DNA of 64,000 nt. Source: Natronocalculus amylovorans (lineage in GTDB: Archaea; Halobacteriota; Halobacteria; Halobacteriales; Haloferacaceae). Positions 17,513 to 26,176 of the stretch are shown here, in pieces. Each line of letters opens with the position of its first letter. Positions within the stretch are counted from its first letter, which is position 1. The DNA lies in contig NZ_JAKRVX010000008.1 in the NCBI RefSeq assembly GCF_023638035.1, positions 1 to 64,000 on the forward strand, given 5' to 3'. A program made the position numbers and the translations under genes. Below the pieces are notes generated by a model that was not told the DNA's origin, searched no databases, and saw nothing but the letters and a program-made list of their open reading frames with translations.

Positions 17513-19003
17513 TTAGTCAATCAGCTGTTTGACTTTTGGGCCGATGAACGGTCCAAATACCACCAACAGCGTAATGATCACAAGTGCGAGCGAAAGCGGC
17601 TGTGTAATAAATATCAGATAGGATCCATCAGATATCTGTAACGATCGCATTAAATTCTCCTCTGCAATTGGACCCAAGATAACGCCGAGGAGGAACGCGA
17701 TAATCGAGTAGTCATACTTCACCATAAAGAAACCAACAATACCGAGAACCATGAGCGTCCAGATGTCGATCCAGTTATTACTCAGCGTAAAGCCGCCGAT
17801 AATTGCAAGGACGAAGACGATCGGAATGATATAGTCCGTATTGATTCGTGTGACGATTCCCAATCGGCTAACCATCGAGATCCCCGCGGTGAAGATAACA
17901 ACATTTCCAATCAAGAGTGCGAGCAAAAACGTGTAGGTCGTTGCAAGTTCGGCGTCAAAGAGATCTGGACCGGGGCGAATCCCGTGAAGCAATAATCCAC
18001 CGAGCAGCACTGCAGTCGCAGCACTTCCAGGGATACCGAATGACAGTGTTGGGACAAGCGATCCGCCAATCATCCCATTGTTAGAGGCCTCCGCAGCGAG
18101 AACCCCACGCGGGTCGCCAGTCCCGAATGACTCCGCATCCTTTGACGATCGGACTGCCTCACCGTACGCAAAGAAGTTCGCTACCGTGGCACCAGCCCCT
18201 GGAATCGCGCCAATAAGCATCCCAATGTATCCTGATTTGAGCAACAGTACTGGTTTATTTAATGTTTGTTTCACACCAGAAAGTGCACTGCCGCTCATAT
18301 CGAACCGATCGTCCGCAATTCCACCCTCCTTGCTGGAAAGTTTAATCATCTCTGCAATGGCAAATACACCGATCAGTGCTGCAATGAAATCGATACCATC
18401 AAACAGCCCAAGATTACCGAACGTGTATCGGAGTTCAGGACTATTCGGTGCAATACCAACGGTCGTTAGCATAAGCCCAAATGCACCAGCGGTGAGCCCT
18501 TTGATCATTGAGCCTCGAACAACCAGCGTGATCATCGAGAGCCCAAGGATTGCCATCAAAAAGTACTGTGGCGATCCGAATGCAAGGACGATCTCAATGA
18601 GTACTGGAGAGAACAAAATCAACGTTGTCACAGTGAACAATCCAGCAATCGCGGATGCAGTTGCAGATATTGTTAATGCCTGCACTGCTTCGCCTTTTTT
18701 CGCCATCGGGTATCCGTCAATAGTCGTTGCGGCAGCACCACCAGTTCCAGGGACGTTTACCAAGATTGCAGAGATCGATCCACCGTACATAGAACCGCTG
18801 TACATTCCAATAAGAATGATAATCGCATTGATCGGGTCTAGCGGCAGTGTGAGTGGGAGCACAATTGCCATTCCAAGCGCTGCCCCTACCCCTGGCAATG
18901 CACCAACAACGATTCCTAAAAGTACCCCAAAGACGACATAGCCCATTGTAGGCCACGTAAAGAGCAATGCAACGGCCTCAAGAAGCGCTTGAATGACGCT
19001 CAT
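17513..19003 (-). CDS. tctA: Tripartite tricarboxylate transporter, large permease TctA
   Basis: 496 residues, usual for TctA, with about 11-12 hydrophobic segments. Family motifs are visible: GALPGVGAALGMAIVLPLT near residue 35, MYSGSMYGGSISAILVNVPGT, and the second-half repeat IGAIPGAGATVANFFAYGEA plus SFGIPGSAATAVLLGGLLLHGI. It forms the membrane channel with TctB and takes substrate from TctC. The start overlaps the tctB stop by 4 bases. Gene order on the minus strand is tctC, tctB, tctA. Substrates of the family are carboxylates such as citrate, tartrate or aromatic acids. Confidence 0.95.
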   Translation of the reverse strand: MSVIQALLEAVALLFTWPTMGYVVFGVLLGIVVGALPGVGAALGMAIVLPLTLPLDPINAIIILIGMYSGSMYGGSISAILVNVPGTGGAAATTIDGYPMAKKGEAVQALTISATASAIAGLFTVTTLILFSPVLIEIVLAFGSPQYFLMAILGLSMITLVVRGSMIKGLTAGAFGLMLTTVGIAPNSPELRYTFGNLGLFDGIDFIAALIGVFAIAEMIKLSSKEGGIADDRFDMSGSALSGVKQTLNKPVLLLKSGYIGMLIGAIPGAGATVANFFAYGEAVRSSKDAESFGTGDPRGVLAAEASNNGMIGGSLVPTLSFGIPGSAATAVLLGGLLLHGIRPGPDLFDAELATTYTFLLALLIGNVVIFTAGISMVSRLGIVTRINTDYIIPIVFVLAIIGGFTLSNNWIDIWTLMVLGIVGFFMVKYDYSIIAFLLGVILGPIAEENLMRSLQISDGSYLIFITQPLSLALVIITLLVVFGPFIGPKVKQLID

Positions 19004-19575
19004 AGTAACCCACCTGTAAAGAGAAACTCACCTTCGTCGATTGAGACATTGAGAACGGTCAAGAACGCATACGCGATCGCAACCGAAATAGCGACGAGGA
19101 CACCACGTACCCAGAGTTCCACTCGGAACCATGATGTGTAGACCGCAACAAATATTGGAGTCATAATAAAAAGCCCAGCAACATACCCACCGATGACATA
19201 TCCAATTGCTGCAAGTGTAGTAAAGACTGCATCGGGAAGTGGACGGTCAACAGTCGAGAGTGAAGTAACCTCATCGGGCTCTATGTCTTCTTCTTCACGT
19301 GTTTGTTCCTCGAAATCTTCACTCACGTCCAATGCCCGTGCATCTTTTGCAACAAACGAGTAGATTGGTTCCGGTAGAATTGGCCGCAACAACAGGAGGA
19401 TAGTTCCAATCACAACAAATCCCGCAGTAAGTCGGGGGAACGTTGCAGCTTGCCCGATCCTAAAATTAAATGACTCCCAGATCATGTATGATGCGGAGAT
19501 CAACATCAAGAAGAGTAGTCCGTACTCCATGTTGACCCGATCATATAACGTCCGGAAGACAGACTCAATGGACAT
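19000..19575 (-). CDS. tctB: Tripartite tricarboxylate transporter, small subunit TctB
   Basis: 191 residues with four hydrophobic segments: MEYGLLFLMLISASYMIWES, FPRLTAGFVVIGTILLLL, FTTLAAIGYVIGGYVAGLF and a C-terminal one. An acidic cytoplasmic loop of about 50 residues lies between the second and third helices. This matches the 4-TM TctB family. It pairs with TctA. The 4-base ATGA overlap with tctA indicates coupled translation. Confidence 0.87.
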   Translation of the reverse strand: MSIESVFRTLYDRVNMEYGLLFLMLISASYMIWESFNFRIGQAATFPRLTAGFVVIGTILLLLRPILPEPIYSFVAKDARALDVSEDFEEQTREEEDIEPDEVTSLSTVDRPLPDAVFTTLAAIGYVIGGYVAGLFIMTPIFVAVYTSWFRVELWVRGVLVAISVAIAYAFLTVLNVSIDEGEFLFTGGLL

Positions 19576-19691
19576 ACATCTCCCTTCCCGTCCTTAATAA
19601 TAAATATTGTTGTTTAGTGTAATTCAAAATTAGTCCACAGATTTGTCTATATCGTCTAAAAAAGTTGAAATAGATTACATTTCAACAGTTA

Positions 19692-20765
19692 CTAGTTTGA
19701 TGCGTCACGAATGTCGTCGAGGTCGACAACCTCAGGGATTGTCTCGTACGCAGCCTGTATACGGTTTTCGACCTCTTGACCATCTTCAAACATAATAACG
19801 TTACCCGTATCTTCCGCCCACTCAGCCATCTCATCGGATTCCATGGCAACACGGAGCGCATCTTCAAGCACTTGCTGTGCCTCGTCTGGGATGCCCGGTG
19901 GACCTGCCACAACACGTCCCAAGCTTACGAGGAAGTCAAGTTCATCATAGCCGAGTTCAGTTACTGGGTCAGTATCAGCGAACACCTGTGACCCACCGCT
20001 CGGAAGAACTGCAACAAGATCTACAGCACCGTCTTCAACAGCGGCATTCGCTGCCGTGTCAGTACTGAGTGCAACTGGGACTTCCCCAGAAATCGCAGCC
20101 TGGACAGATGCCGCAGTTCCACCGTATCCAACGTATGAATCCCACTGGAGATCATGTTCTGCCTGCATAACCAATGCCATAACGTGATAGAGACCACCGC
20201 GCTCGAGACCGCCGAAGAGCTCTAAGTCACCAGATTCGTATCTGTTGAACAAGTCATCATAGTCTTCGATATCATACTCAGGGTTACCGACAAGTACAAC
20301 AGCGTCTTCTGCGTAAAGCCCGATTCCGGTTGCATCTTCAAGCGGCCAATCTTGTGGGTTAACCATCTCAGAAACGGGTGTCGATGGTGGGTTAAATGCA
20401 CCAAGGGTATATCCATCCGCTTCTGAAAGCATCATTTCACCAGTTCCGCGGAGCGACGCTGCCCCCTCAACATTGTCAATCGGGACGTTTACACCCAACT
20501 CATCAGCCATGAGTGGTGCAAACTCGCGAACATATACATCGGTCCCACCACCAGCACCGAATGGGACAATAATCTCTACATCGTCTTCTGGGAAACCATC
20601 CCCACCATTTCCGCCGTTACCGCCATTACCACCATTTCCGCCGTTTCCATCATCGCCGGTACATCCTGCTAATCCGATCATACCTGCTGCAGAAACTGCA
20701 CCAGCGGCTTTCAAAAACTGTCTACGCTTACGACTATTCGATCCACTATCGTTCACCATGTTCAT
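19692..20765 (-). CDS. tctC: Tripartite tricarboxylate transporter substrate-binding lipoprotein TctC
   Basis: 357 residues. The Tat signal (RKRRQFLKAAGAVSAAGMIGLAGC) ends in a lipobox Cys. It is followed by a Gly-Gly-Asn repeat linker (GNGG units, residues ~40-56) and then a periplasmic-binding-type domain starting VEIIVPFGAGGGTDVYVREFAPLM, the TctC/Bug family hallmark. It captures the substrate outside the cell and delivers it to TctAB. The two starts (codons 1 and 3) cannot be distinguished. A gap of 116 bases precedes tctB, which allows a separate downstream promoter or partial termination so that the binding protein is made in excess. Confidence 0.92.
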   Translation of the reverse strand: MNMVNDSGSNSRKRRQFLKAAGAVSAAGMIGLAGCTGDDGNGGNGGNGGNGGNGGDGFPEDDVEIIVPFGAGGGTDVYVREFAPLMADELGVNVPIDNVEGAASLRGTGEMMLSEADGYTLGAFNPPSTPVSEMVNPQDWPLEDATGIGLYAEDAVVLVGNPEYDIEDYDDLFNRYESGDLELFGGLERGGLYHVMALVMQAEHDLQWDSYVGYGGTAASVQAAISGEVPVALSTDTAANAAVEDGAVDLVAVLPSGGSQVFADTDPVTELGYDELDFLVSLGRVVAGPPGIPDEAQQVLEDALRVAMESDEMAEWAEDTGNVIMFEDGQEVENRIQAAYETIPEVVDLDDIRDASN

Positions 20766-20834
20766 TCGTTATACTTCATCAATAATAGATAAATCTTCCG
20801 GGTTTGTAAATAAAGTGTTTACAATCTATCTGAT

Positions 20835-21821
20835 TTAGGGCCACTCAAAGAAGGTGAACTCACCGTCTTTAATTACTATTTCATCATCTAGGCGCAGTGT
20901 CGGCTCCCCCATCATCGCATCAAAATGTACTGGTGCACGTGTTTCACCACCCAGATTACTGCTCGTTCCAATGCCGAAGTGGACGTTTCCGTATCGGCCG
21001 TGGTCATTAGAGAACCAACCGTTGAAGCTACGACACTCTGGGTTCATCCCCACCGCAAGTTGGGCGATATTATATACGGCCGGGTCATCGTGTGCTTCCC
21101 ATACACGGGTGATCGTCTCCGCCTCGATCCCACCAGAGACGTCTGTAACTACCCCATCCTCAATCTCCATAACAACATCATTTTCTAAGACGCCGATGTC
21201 GAGATTGGGGATTGCACCGTCAAATACCACTGTCCCGGTTGTCGTTCCTTCTACGGGCGCAATGTTGGCTTCAATATGAACGAGCGAGGTAAACGAGCCT
21301 GGCTCATCTGCAATTCCAGGGTGAGAGTTCCCACTTCGACCCTCCAAGCCGACGACGACATCAGTTCCCTGTGGAGAGGTGATATGGGCTTTGCTTGCAG
21401 CAGTAAATTTTGTAGCAAGCTCGTCACAATATGGTCGCATCCGATCGTAATCTGCATACAACCCACCTGTTTTGAGCTGTTGTGGCGTGAATTTCACCAT
21501 ACTGATCCCTCGTGCGCCGGCTGCAAGCGCTGATTTCATTTCGGAGCTGTGAGTGATCGACCGATGAACAGGCGTAATGATAACATCCACTTCGTGCATT
21601 GCGGCGGCAACCGACGGTTCAGGCTCGTTTCCATCATACTCACGTGGATCCATGAGCGTCATCGTGACGGTTGCGCCACGCTCTGTTGCTGCTGCTGCAA
21701 CTCGCTCTGCGACAGTCGCGGTCTCCCAATCTGAAACAACGAGTACATCTTCACCTGCGTTGACATCAGCACAAATCTCCACAACTCTGTTGGCACCAGC
21801 CATCTCTTGAACTGAATCCAT
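20835..21821 (-). CDS. Peptidase M29 / NicX-like protein
   Basis: 328 residues from ATG at 21821. The fold signature is that of the M29 aminopeptidase family, which also contains 2,5-dihydroxypyridine 5,6-dioxygenase (NicX). Visible are the N-terminal ADVNAGEDVLVVSDWET, the middle TDVVVGLEGRSG, then NIAQLAVGMNP and the metal-site region GNVHFGIGTSSNLGG with VHFDAMM. The His residues and Asp that bind metal are retained. Annotated homologues are called leucyl aminopeptidase, but the absence of peptide context and the nearby carboxylate transporter make a ring-cleaving dioxygenase role possible. It lies downstream of nothing obvious and upstream of tctC on the same strand. Confidence 0.72.
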   Translation of the reverse strand: MDSVQEMAGANRVVEICADVNAGEDVLVVSDWETATVAERVAAAATERGATVTMTLMDPREYDGNEPEPSVAAAMHEVDVIITPVHRSITHSSEMKSALAAGARGISMVKFTPQQLKTGGLYADYDRMRPYCDELATKFTAASKAHITSPQGTDVVVGLEGRSGNSHPGIADEPGSFTSLVHIEANIAPVEGTTTGTVVFDGAIPNLDIGVLENDVVMEIEDGVVTDVSGGIEAETITRVWEAHDDPAVYNIAQLAVGMNPECRSFNGWFSNDHGRYGNVHFGIGTSSNLGGETRAPVHFDAMMGEPTLRLDDEIVIKDGEFTFFEWP

Positions 21822-22052
21822 ACACCCAGATTTCAGTGAGACAATAATTGTGTTCCGAATTAGGTATCGGTAATCGAAAATCCACGCTCTCGCACACACG
21901 TAAAGAAACAACGGCTGAGGATTCAATAATTACAGGGCTAATTCATACTCAGCCGTTCACCAATTAGGCGATATGGTTAGTGTATCATAAATAATCAGCC
22001 GGGACATCGGTATGTTTATTTTCACAGAGGCGAACGGGAAGATGTACGAGAT

Positions 22053-23027
22053 ATGTTAGAAGTAGAAATGGCTGATGCTGCAACTGGTATTGTTAACGAA
22101 TGTCTCGATGTTCAACCAGGTGAGGAAGTACTTGTATTGGGTGATGCAAAAAAGAAAACGGTCGCACAGAGTATCGCAACTGCGGTCAGTGCTGCAGGGG
22201 CAGAATCAATTACGATGATTATGCCACTGTTGGAGAGCCACGGTAACGAACCACCGAGAACCGTTGCAGACGCAATGAAATCTGCGGATGTCGTGTTTAC
22301 GTGTACCACACATGCGATCACACACACCCGTTCAAGACTCGAAGCTGCTGAAACCGGAACGCGGTTCGGTATTCTCCGAAGTGTCACTGACGATATGATG
22401 ATCGAAGGTGCAATGAGCGTCGATTTCGAAGAGCTTCGACGCCGAACTGAAGCAGTTCGTGACGTTCTTGACGCTGCAAGCGATGTGCACGTCACCAGCG
22501 ACAAAGGGACCGATATTACATTCAGTGTTGAAGGGTGCTCTGCGTTCTCATTGGACGGGTACTTCCACGAAAACTATGGCTTCGCAACACTCCCACCGGG
22601 AGAATCACCAACTCATCCAAAAGAAGGGACTGCAAACGGAAAGATCGTAATCGACGTATCGATGGACAATATCGGGCAACTCGATGAACCGATTACGCTG
22701 CATGTTGGAGACGGCTTCGTGACTGATGTAACAGGCGGTTCACAAGCAGATGAGCTTCAACAAATCATCGATGAAAACGATGAAAACGCAGGAAACATTG
22801 CCGAGTTTGCGATCGGAACAAATCCAAAAGCAAAACTGATCGGAAACCTTGCTGAGGATAAGAAACTCGCCGGAACAGTTCATTTTGCAGTCGGAGATAA
22901 TGAGTCGCTTGGAGGCACCCTAAAAAGCTCAATCCACCTTGATGGTGTTGTACGAACGCCGACAGTCGAGCTCGACGGTGTTGTCGTCGTAGACAACGGG
23001 CAGATCGTCGAAGACGCATTAAACTAG
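22053..23027 (+). CDS. Peptidase M29 / NicX-like protein (second copy)
   Basis: 324 residues, clearly related to the neighbour on the other strand but diverged. It opens MADAATGIVNECLDVQPGEEVLVLGDAKKKT, and later has NIAEFAIGTNPKAKL and GTVHFAVGDNESLGG followed by SIHLDGVV, the metal-site segments of the M29/NicX family. The divergent pair is separated by about 230 bases. Two paralogues may form a hetero-oligomer or act on successive compounds. Exact reaction unknown. Confidence 0.72.
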   Translation: MLEVEMADAATGIVNECLDVQPGEEVLVLGDAKKKTVAQSIATAVSAAGAESITMIMPLLESHGNEPPRTVADAMKSADVVFTCTTHAITHTRSRLEAAETGTRFGILRSVTDDMMIEGAMSVDFEELRRRTEAVRDVLDAASDVHVTSDKGTDITFSVEGCSAFSLDGYFHENYGFATLPPGESPTHPKEGTANGKIVIDVSMDNIGQLDEPITLHVGDGFVTDVTGGSQADELQQIIDENDENAGNIAEFAIGTNPKAKLIGNLAEDKKLAGTVHFAVGDNESLGGTLKSSIHLDGVVRTPTVELDGVVVVDNGQIVEDALN

Positions 23028-23072
23028 TACAACCAGAGTTTATATTATCTTTTAGCGTCTACTGCAGTACGC

Positions 23073-23504
23073 ATGGTTATTATTGCCGCAGTGGACCGTG
23101 AAGGGCCACACAACAAGCTACTGCATGAAGCTGAGAAACTAGCGCAAGCATTCGATGAAGAGTTGCATATCGTACACGTTCTTAGTCAGAAAGAGTTCCG
23201 CCAAATAGAGACAGATCATGTCGATTCAAAAGGTGAAGCAGTGTCACCGAAAGAGATCAAAGCATATGCCGAATCAAAAGTTGCAGAAATTGCAGACGGT
23301 GTCGTAGAAGAGTATGTTGCTGTTGGTCGAATTGGTATTGTTGATGAAGAAGTACTGGAATACGCTGAAGAGATTGATGCGTCCTACATTGTGATCGGTG
23401 GTCGCCAACGCTCACCAATCGGGAAGGCGCTCTTTGGAAGTGAGGCACAGTCGATCCTACTCTCAGCGCCGTGTCCTGTTGTGTTTTCAGAAAGCGGAAA
23501 CTGA
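23073..23504 (+). CDS. Universal stress protein (UspA family)
   Basis: 143 residues with the USP fold: MVIIAAVDREGPHNKLLHEA at the start, a second strand HIVHVL, YIVIGGRQRSPIGKALFGSEAQ with the nucleotide-binding G-2x-G-9x-G type motif, and the closing CPVVF. Such proteins bind ATP or AMP and modulate stress or transporter activity. It lies 45 bases after the M29-like gene, likely co-transcribed. Haloarchaeal catabolic operons often carry a USP gene. Confidence 0.88.
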   Translation: MVIIAAVDREGPHNKLLHEAEKLAQAFDEELHIVHVLSQKEFRQIETDHVDSKGEAVSPKEIKAYAESKVAEIADGVVEEYVAVGRIGIVDEEVLEYAEEIDASYIVIGGRQRSPIGKALFGSEAQSILLSAPCPVVFSESGN

Positions 23505-23774
23505 GGGATTTTCAGTTTAGTGCTGATTTTTGGTATAGTATCAGAAATTTTCGATCGTCATCCGCAGGTAATTCAAGCAATATCGCAGACACCAACTACT
23601 ATCGACACCAACCAATATAATGTACGATCATTATATATTCCGTATTGAGGAATTTTAAATGTAGCACCTCAGATCGAATATTATTTACAACCATTTAAGG
23701 CTGTAATATATCCATTGTGTGAAGGATATTCCGTAATAGGGAATGTTTTATTGATTGGTCCCATACCAAAATTT

Positions 23775-24542
23775 ATGAACGATAACACCTCAAATCGCGT
23801 CAAGTCGATCGAAACAACGATCGCAATTATCGAAGCACTCCAACCGAAAGAAGGAGCACGAGTGACAGAGATCGCTACAGAGTTAGATATTGCTCCAAGT
23901 ACGGTACATAGACACCTCTCGACGTTGCACGATCATAATTTTGTAAAAAAGAGCGGTGATCAATATGCCCTCGGTATGCGGTTTTTATCGATCGGTGGGT
24001 ATCTCCAGCATAAGAAGTTCGAATATCGAATGGCGAAAACAAAAATCGAAGATCTGGCGATGGAAACGAGCGAGCGAGTACAGTTCGTCATCGAAGAGAA
24101 CGGGCGGCGGATCTATGTTCACACTGCAGTTGGCGAGAATGCAGTCGAAACGGACAGCCATATCGGGAAACAAGGCCCTCTTCATTGTAGTGCAGCAGGG
24201 AAAGCGATTCTTGCCAATCTTCCAGAACCAGAGCGTGAGGAGATTCTAACCGGAGGAGGGCTAGAACAGATTACACCCCAGACAATTACGGATCCAGATA
24301 TGCTACGAAAAGAACTTACAGAGATACGAAACACACAGATCGCATTCAACAAAGAAGAGTCAACACCAGGCCTTCACGCAGTTGGAACTGCAGTTACTGG
24401 TAAAAATGATGAGCTAATTGGTGGTATCAGTGTGTCAGGGCCAGCCCACCGAATGATGGGCGATCGGTTTACCAAAGAGATACCAAAACTACTGCTTGGG
24501 GTTGCAAATGAGTTGGAACTCAATATCAAATACAATCAGTAG
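23775..24542 (+). CDS. IclR-family transcriptional regulator
   Basis: 255 residues from ATG at 23775. The N-terminal winged helix (VKSIETTIAIIEALQ, then ATELDIAPSTVHRHLSTLHDHNFV) and the C-terminal effector domain (YVHTAVGENAVETDSHIGKQGPLHCSAAGKAILANL) match IclR. The family usually represses or activates genes for catabolism of acids, sugars or aromatics, with the substrate as ligand. Its place at the end of the island suggests it controls the tct/M29/dehydrogenase genes. Confidence 0.92.
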   Translation: MNDNTSNRVKSIETTIAIIEALQPKEGARVTEIATELDIAPSTVHRHLSTLHDHNFVKKSGDQYALGMRFLSIGGYLQHKKFEYRMAKTKIEDLAMETSERVQFVIEENGRRIYVHTAVGENAVETDSHIGKQGPLHCSAAGKAILANLPEPEREEILTGGGLEQITPQTITDPDMLRKELTEIRNTQIAFNKEESTPGLHAVGTAVTGKNDELIGGISVSGPAHRMMGDRFTKEIPKLLLGVANELELNIKYNQ

Positions 24543-25198
24543 GTAGGAAACAAAACATTACACCAATATGTGTGTAATGCCCTACACGACGGGGCAGTTA
24601 CCTTTTTTCCTGTTTACCGTAGCAGAACATACAGACCGATCTTCTGCGAATGTCGTGTTCTAACATAAGTATATTTATTTTGTCATAGTAAATATAAAGA
24701 TTCATATATGAATGAAACCTACGAATAGAGAGTCGCAGTAGTTGAGGATATGTATAATCCAATTTTGTTAGGACGTGTCATTTTATATTCAGAAGCACTC
24801 TGATCGATCGGTGCAGATCGTGTAGCGGCACACGCTCATAATTTTCGAAAAACGTAATGCGCCTCCAATCGGTGGAATTTGATATAATAAATTATTATTT
24901 TCATAAAATATAGGGATTTTTAAAAATTATGCTTATTTCAGTTGTCGTTATTAATTGTGTACTTGTAGAACCGTATCACGAAATAATGAAGCAACAACTG
25001 AAAGAGATTATGTAGATCAGATTTGGTTCACTGTCAATTCATATATTATTTCTAACACTACTAATGTCAGTATATTGTATTACTATTTGTGTGGTGTATT
25101 TGGAATATTTTGCTAATCTAGCATATTCTCAGGTATAAAGAATCTGCTTGTGACTATTCATGGGTAGCATTTGAACTACCAATTGAGGTTAGATTACA
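24543..25198. other. Long AT-rich spacer without a gene
   Basis: These 656 bases hold no open frame with coding character. A perfect 8-base inverted repeat (CATTACAC/GTGTAATG, 24556-24579) follows the IclR stop and, with the T-run near 24602, could end that transcript. The rest is very A/T-rich with scattered stop codons. I see no RNA gene. Confidence 0.45.
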
Positions 25199-25780
25199 AT
25201 GTCAAATCAACCAGCAGAACGAACGCTTCAGTCCGAGCTACTAGGACGAGAGGTACATTTCAACTATTCGGAAACGTGGCTTGCATACTCCATGCTTGGG
25301 TTACGTGTAGTGATCGCATGGGTCTTTCTTCAAGCAGGGTTAGAAAAACTTCTTACAGGGGGGATCAGTGATCCGCTAGCGTGGTCCTCGGCCGGATTCT
25401 TACAGAATGCGATCGCCGATGCAAACCCATTACAAGGCCTCTTTTTGTTCTTTGCAGAGTATGGGGCGATCGTTGATCCACTCGTCATTTTTGGCCAGAT
25501 ACTTATCGGTCTAGCATTGCTCTTTGGTGCGTTCTTCCGATTTGCCGCAATGATGGGTGGACTACAAATGCTGTTTTTCTGGACCGCTGCATGGCAAGGT
25601 GGACTCATGGCTGGGTTCCCTGTTGAAAACGGTTACTTCATTGATAGCTCATTTGTCTACTTGCTGCTCCTCTTCGGACTCGGTGCATGGGGTGCTGGTC
25701 GTATTCTCGGTGTCGATCGCTATCTCGAAGAGACTCAAGTGGTAAAACAAAACCCGTGGCTTCGCTACTTCCTCGGGTAA
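25199..25780 (+). CDS. DoxX-family membrane protein
   Basis: 193 residues with four hydrophobic segments. The pattern ALRVVIAWVFLQAGLEKLLTGG (here LGLRVVIAW) and the helix FGQILIGLALLFGAFFRFAA are typical of DoxX/DoxD-type proteins, related to the small subunit of thiosulfate:quinone oxidoreductase. The N-terminal ~35 residues are hydrophilic. Likely an integral membrane redox-linked protein; the actual electron donor is unknown. It stands alone between two long spacers. Confidence 0.82.
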   Translation: MSNQPAERTLQSELLGREVHFNYSETWLAYSMLGLRVVIAWVFLQAGLEKLLTGGISDPLAWSSAGFLQNAIADANPLQGLFLFFAEYGAIVDPLVIFGQILIGLALLFGAFFRFAAMMGGLQMLFFWTAAWQGGLMAGFPVENGYFIDSSFVYLLLLFGLGAWGAGRILGVDRYLEETQVVKQNPWLRYFLG

Positions 25781-26176
25781 CAGAACATCATCGCTGTTAA
25801 AACCCAATCTTTCAGATGGACATAATGTTGGTAAAGATTGTCAATGAGTGCTGCGGCTGATTTGTCACTGGTGGCTCAAATACAGGCGTGTCCAAAAATC
25901 AACTCATCTATGAGCTAATCGATATAATCCGAACACCATTCGAATCACCAGCTGAATCCCGATCCAACCGATCGAGTGCGCTGTAGTGGAAGGGATTGTT
26001 GAGCTCAAGGGGATGGGTACTGACGGACGCAAAAATATTGACTGATTTACACATTACATATTACGAAATCAGTGTGTAAACACCACCATGTCCGGAGTAA
26101 CTCAACGTTGAAAACAATGCGTAATCAGGTGATGATAGAATTACGATCGTGCAAAAAACCCTGTAGTCCGTTACCC
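25781..26176. other. Spacer between doxX-like gene and orc1, with one ORB-like repeat
   Basis: 396 bases without a convincing gene. The only structure I recognise is the ORB-like motif at 26080-26100. A short in-frame stretch around 25890-25985 could be a decayed protein but I could not assign it. Confidence 0.4.
26080..26100 (+). repeat. ORB-like repeat downstream of orc1
   Basis: ACACCACCATGTCCGGAGTA matches the origin repeats but carries GGAGT in place of GCTGT, like the copies at 28018 and 28121. It lies beyond the 3' end of orc1, so Orc1-type sites flank the gene on both sides. Confidence 0.65.

Noticed and set aside
18078-18941. Open frame of 287 codons opposite tctA
   Set aside because: Antisense shadow of a strongly conserved transporter gene; Ser/Pro/Ile-rich without domains.
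24543-25198. tRNA or other structured RNA in the long spacer
   Set aside because: I looked for cloverleaf-like arms and the GGTTC-type T-loop and saw none; the DNA is too AT-rich for a haloarchaeal tRNA.
25880-25990. Short coding-like stretch downstream of doxX
   Set aside because: Reads IYELIDIIRTPFESPAES but is bounded by stops within ~35 codons and could not be matched to a family.
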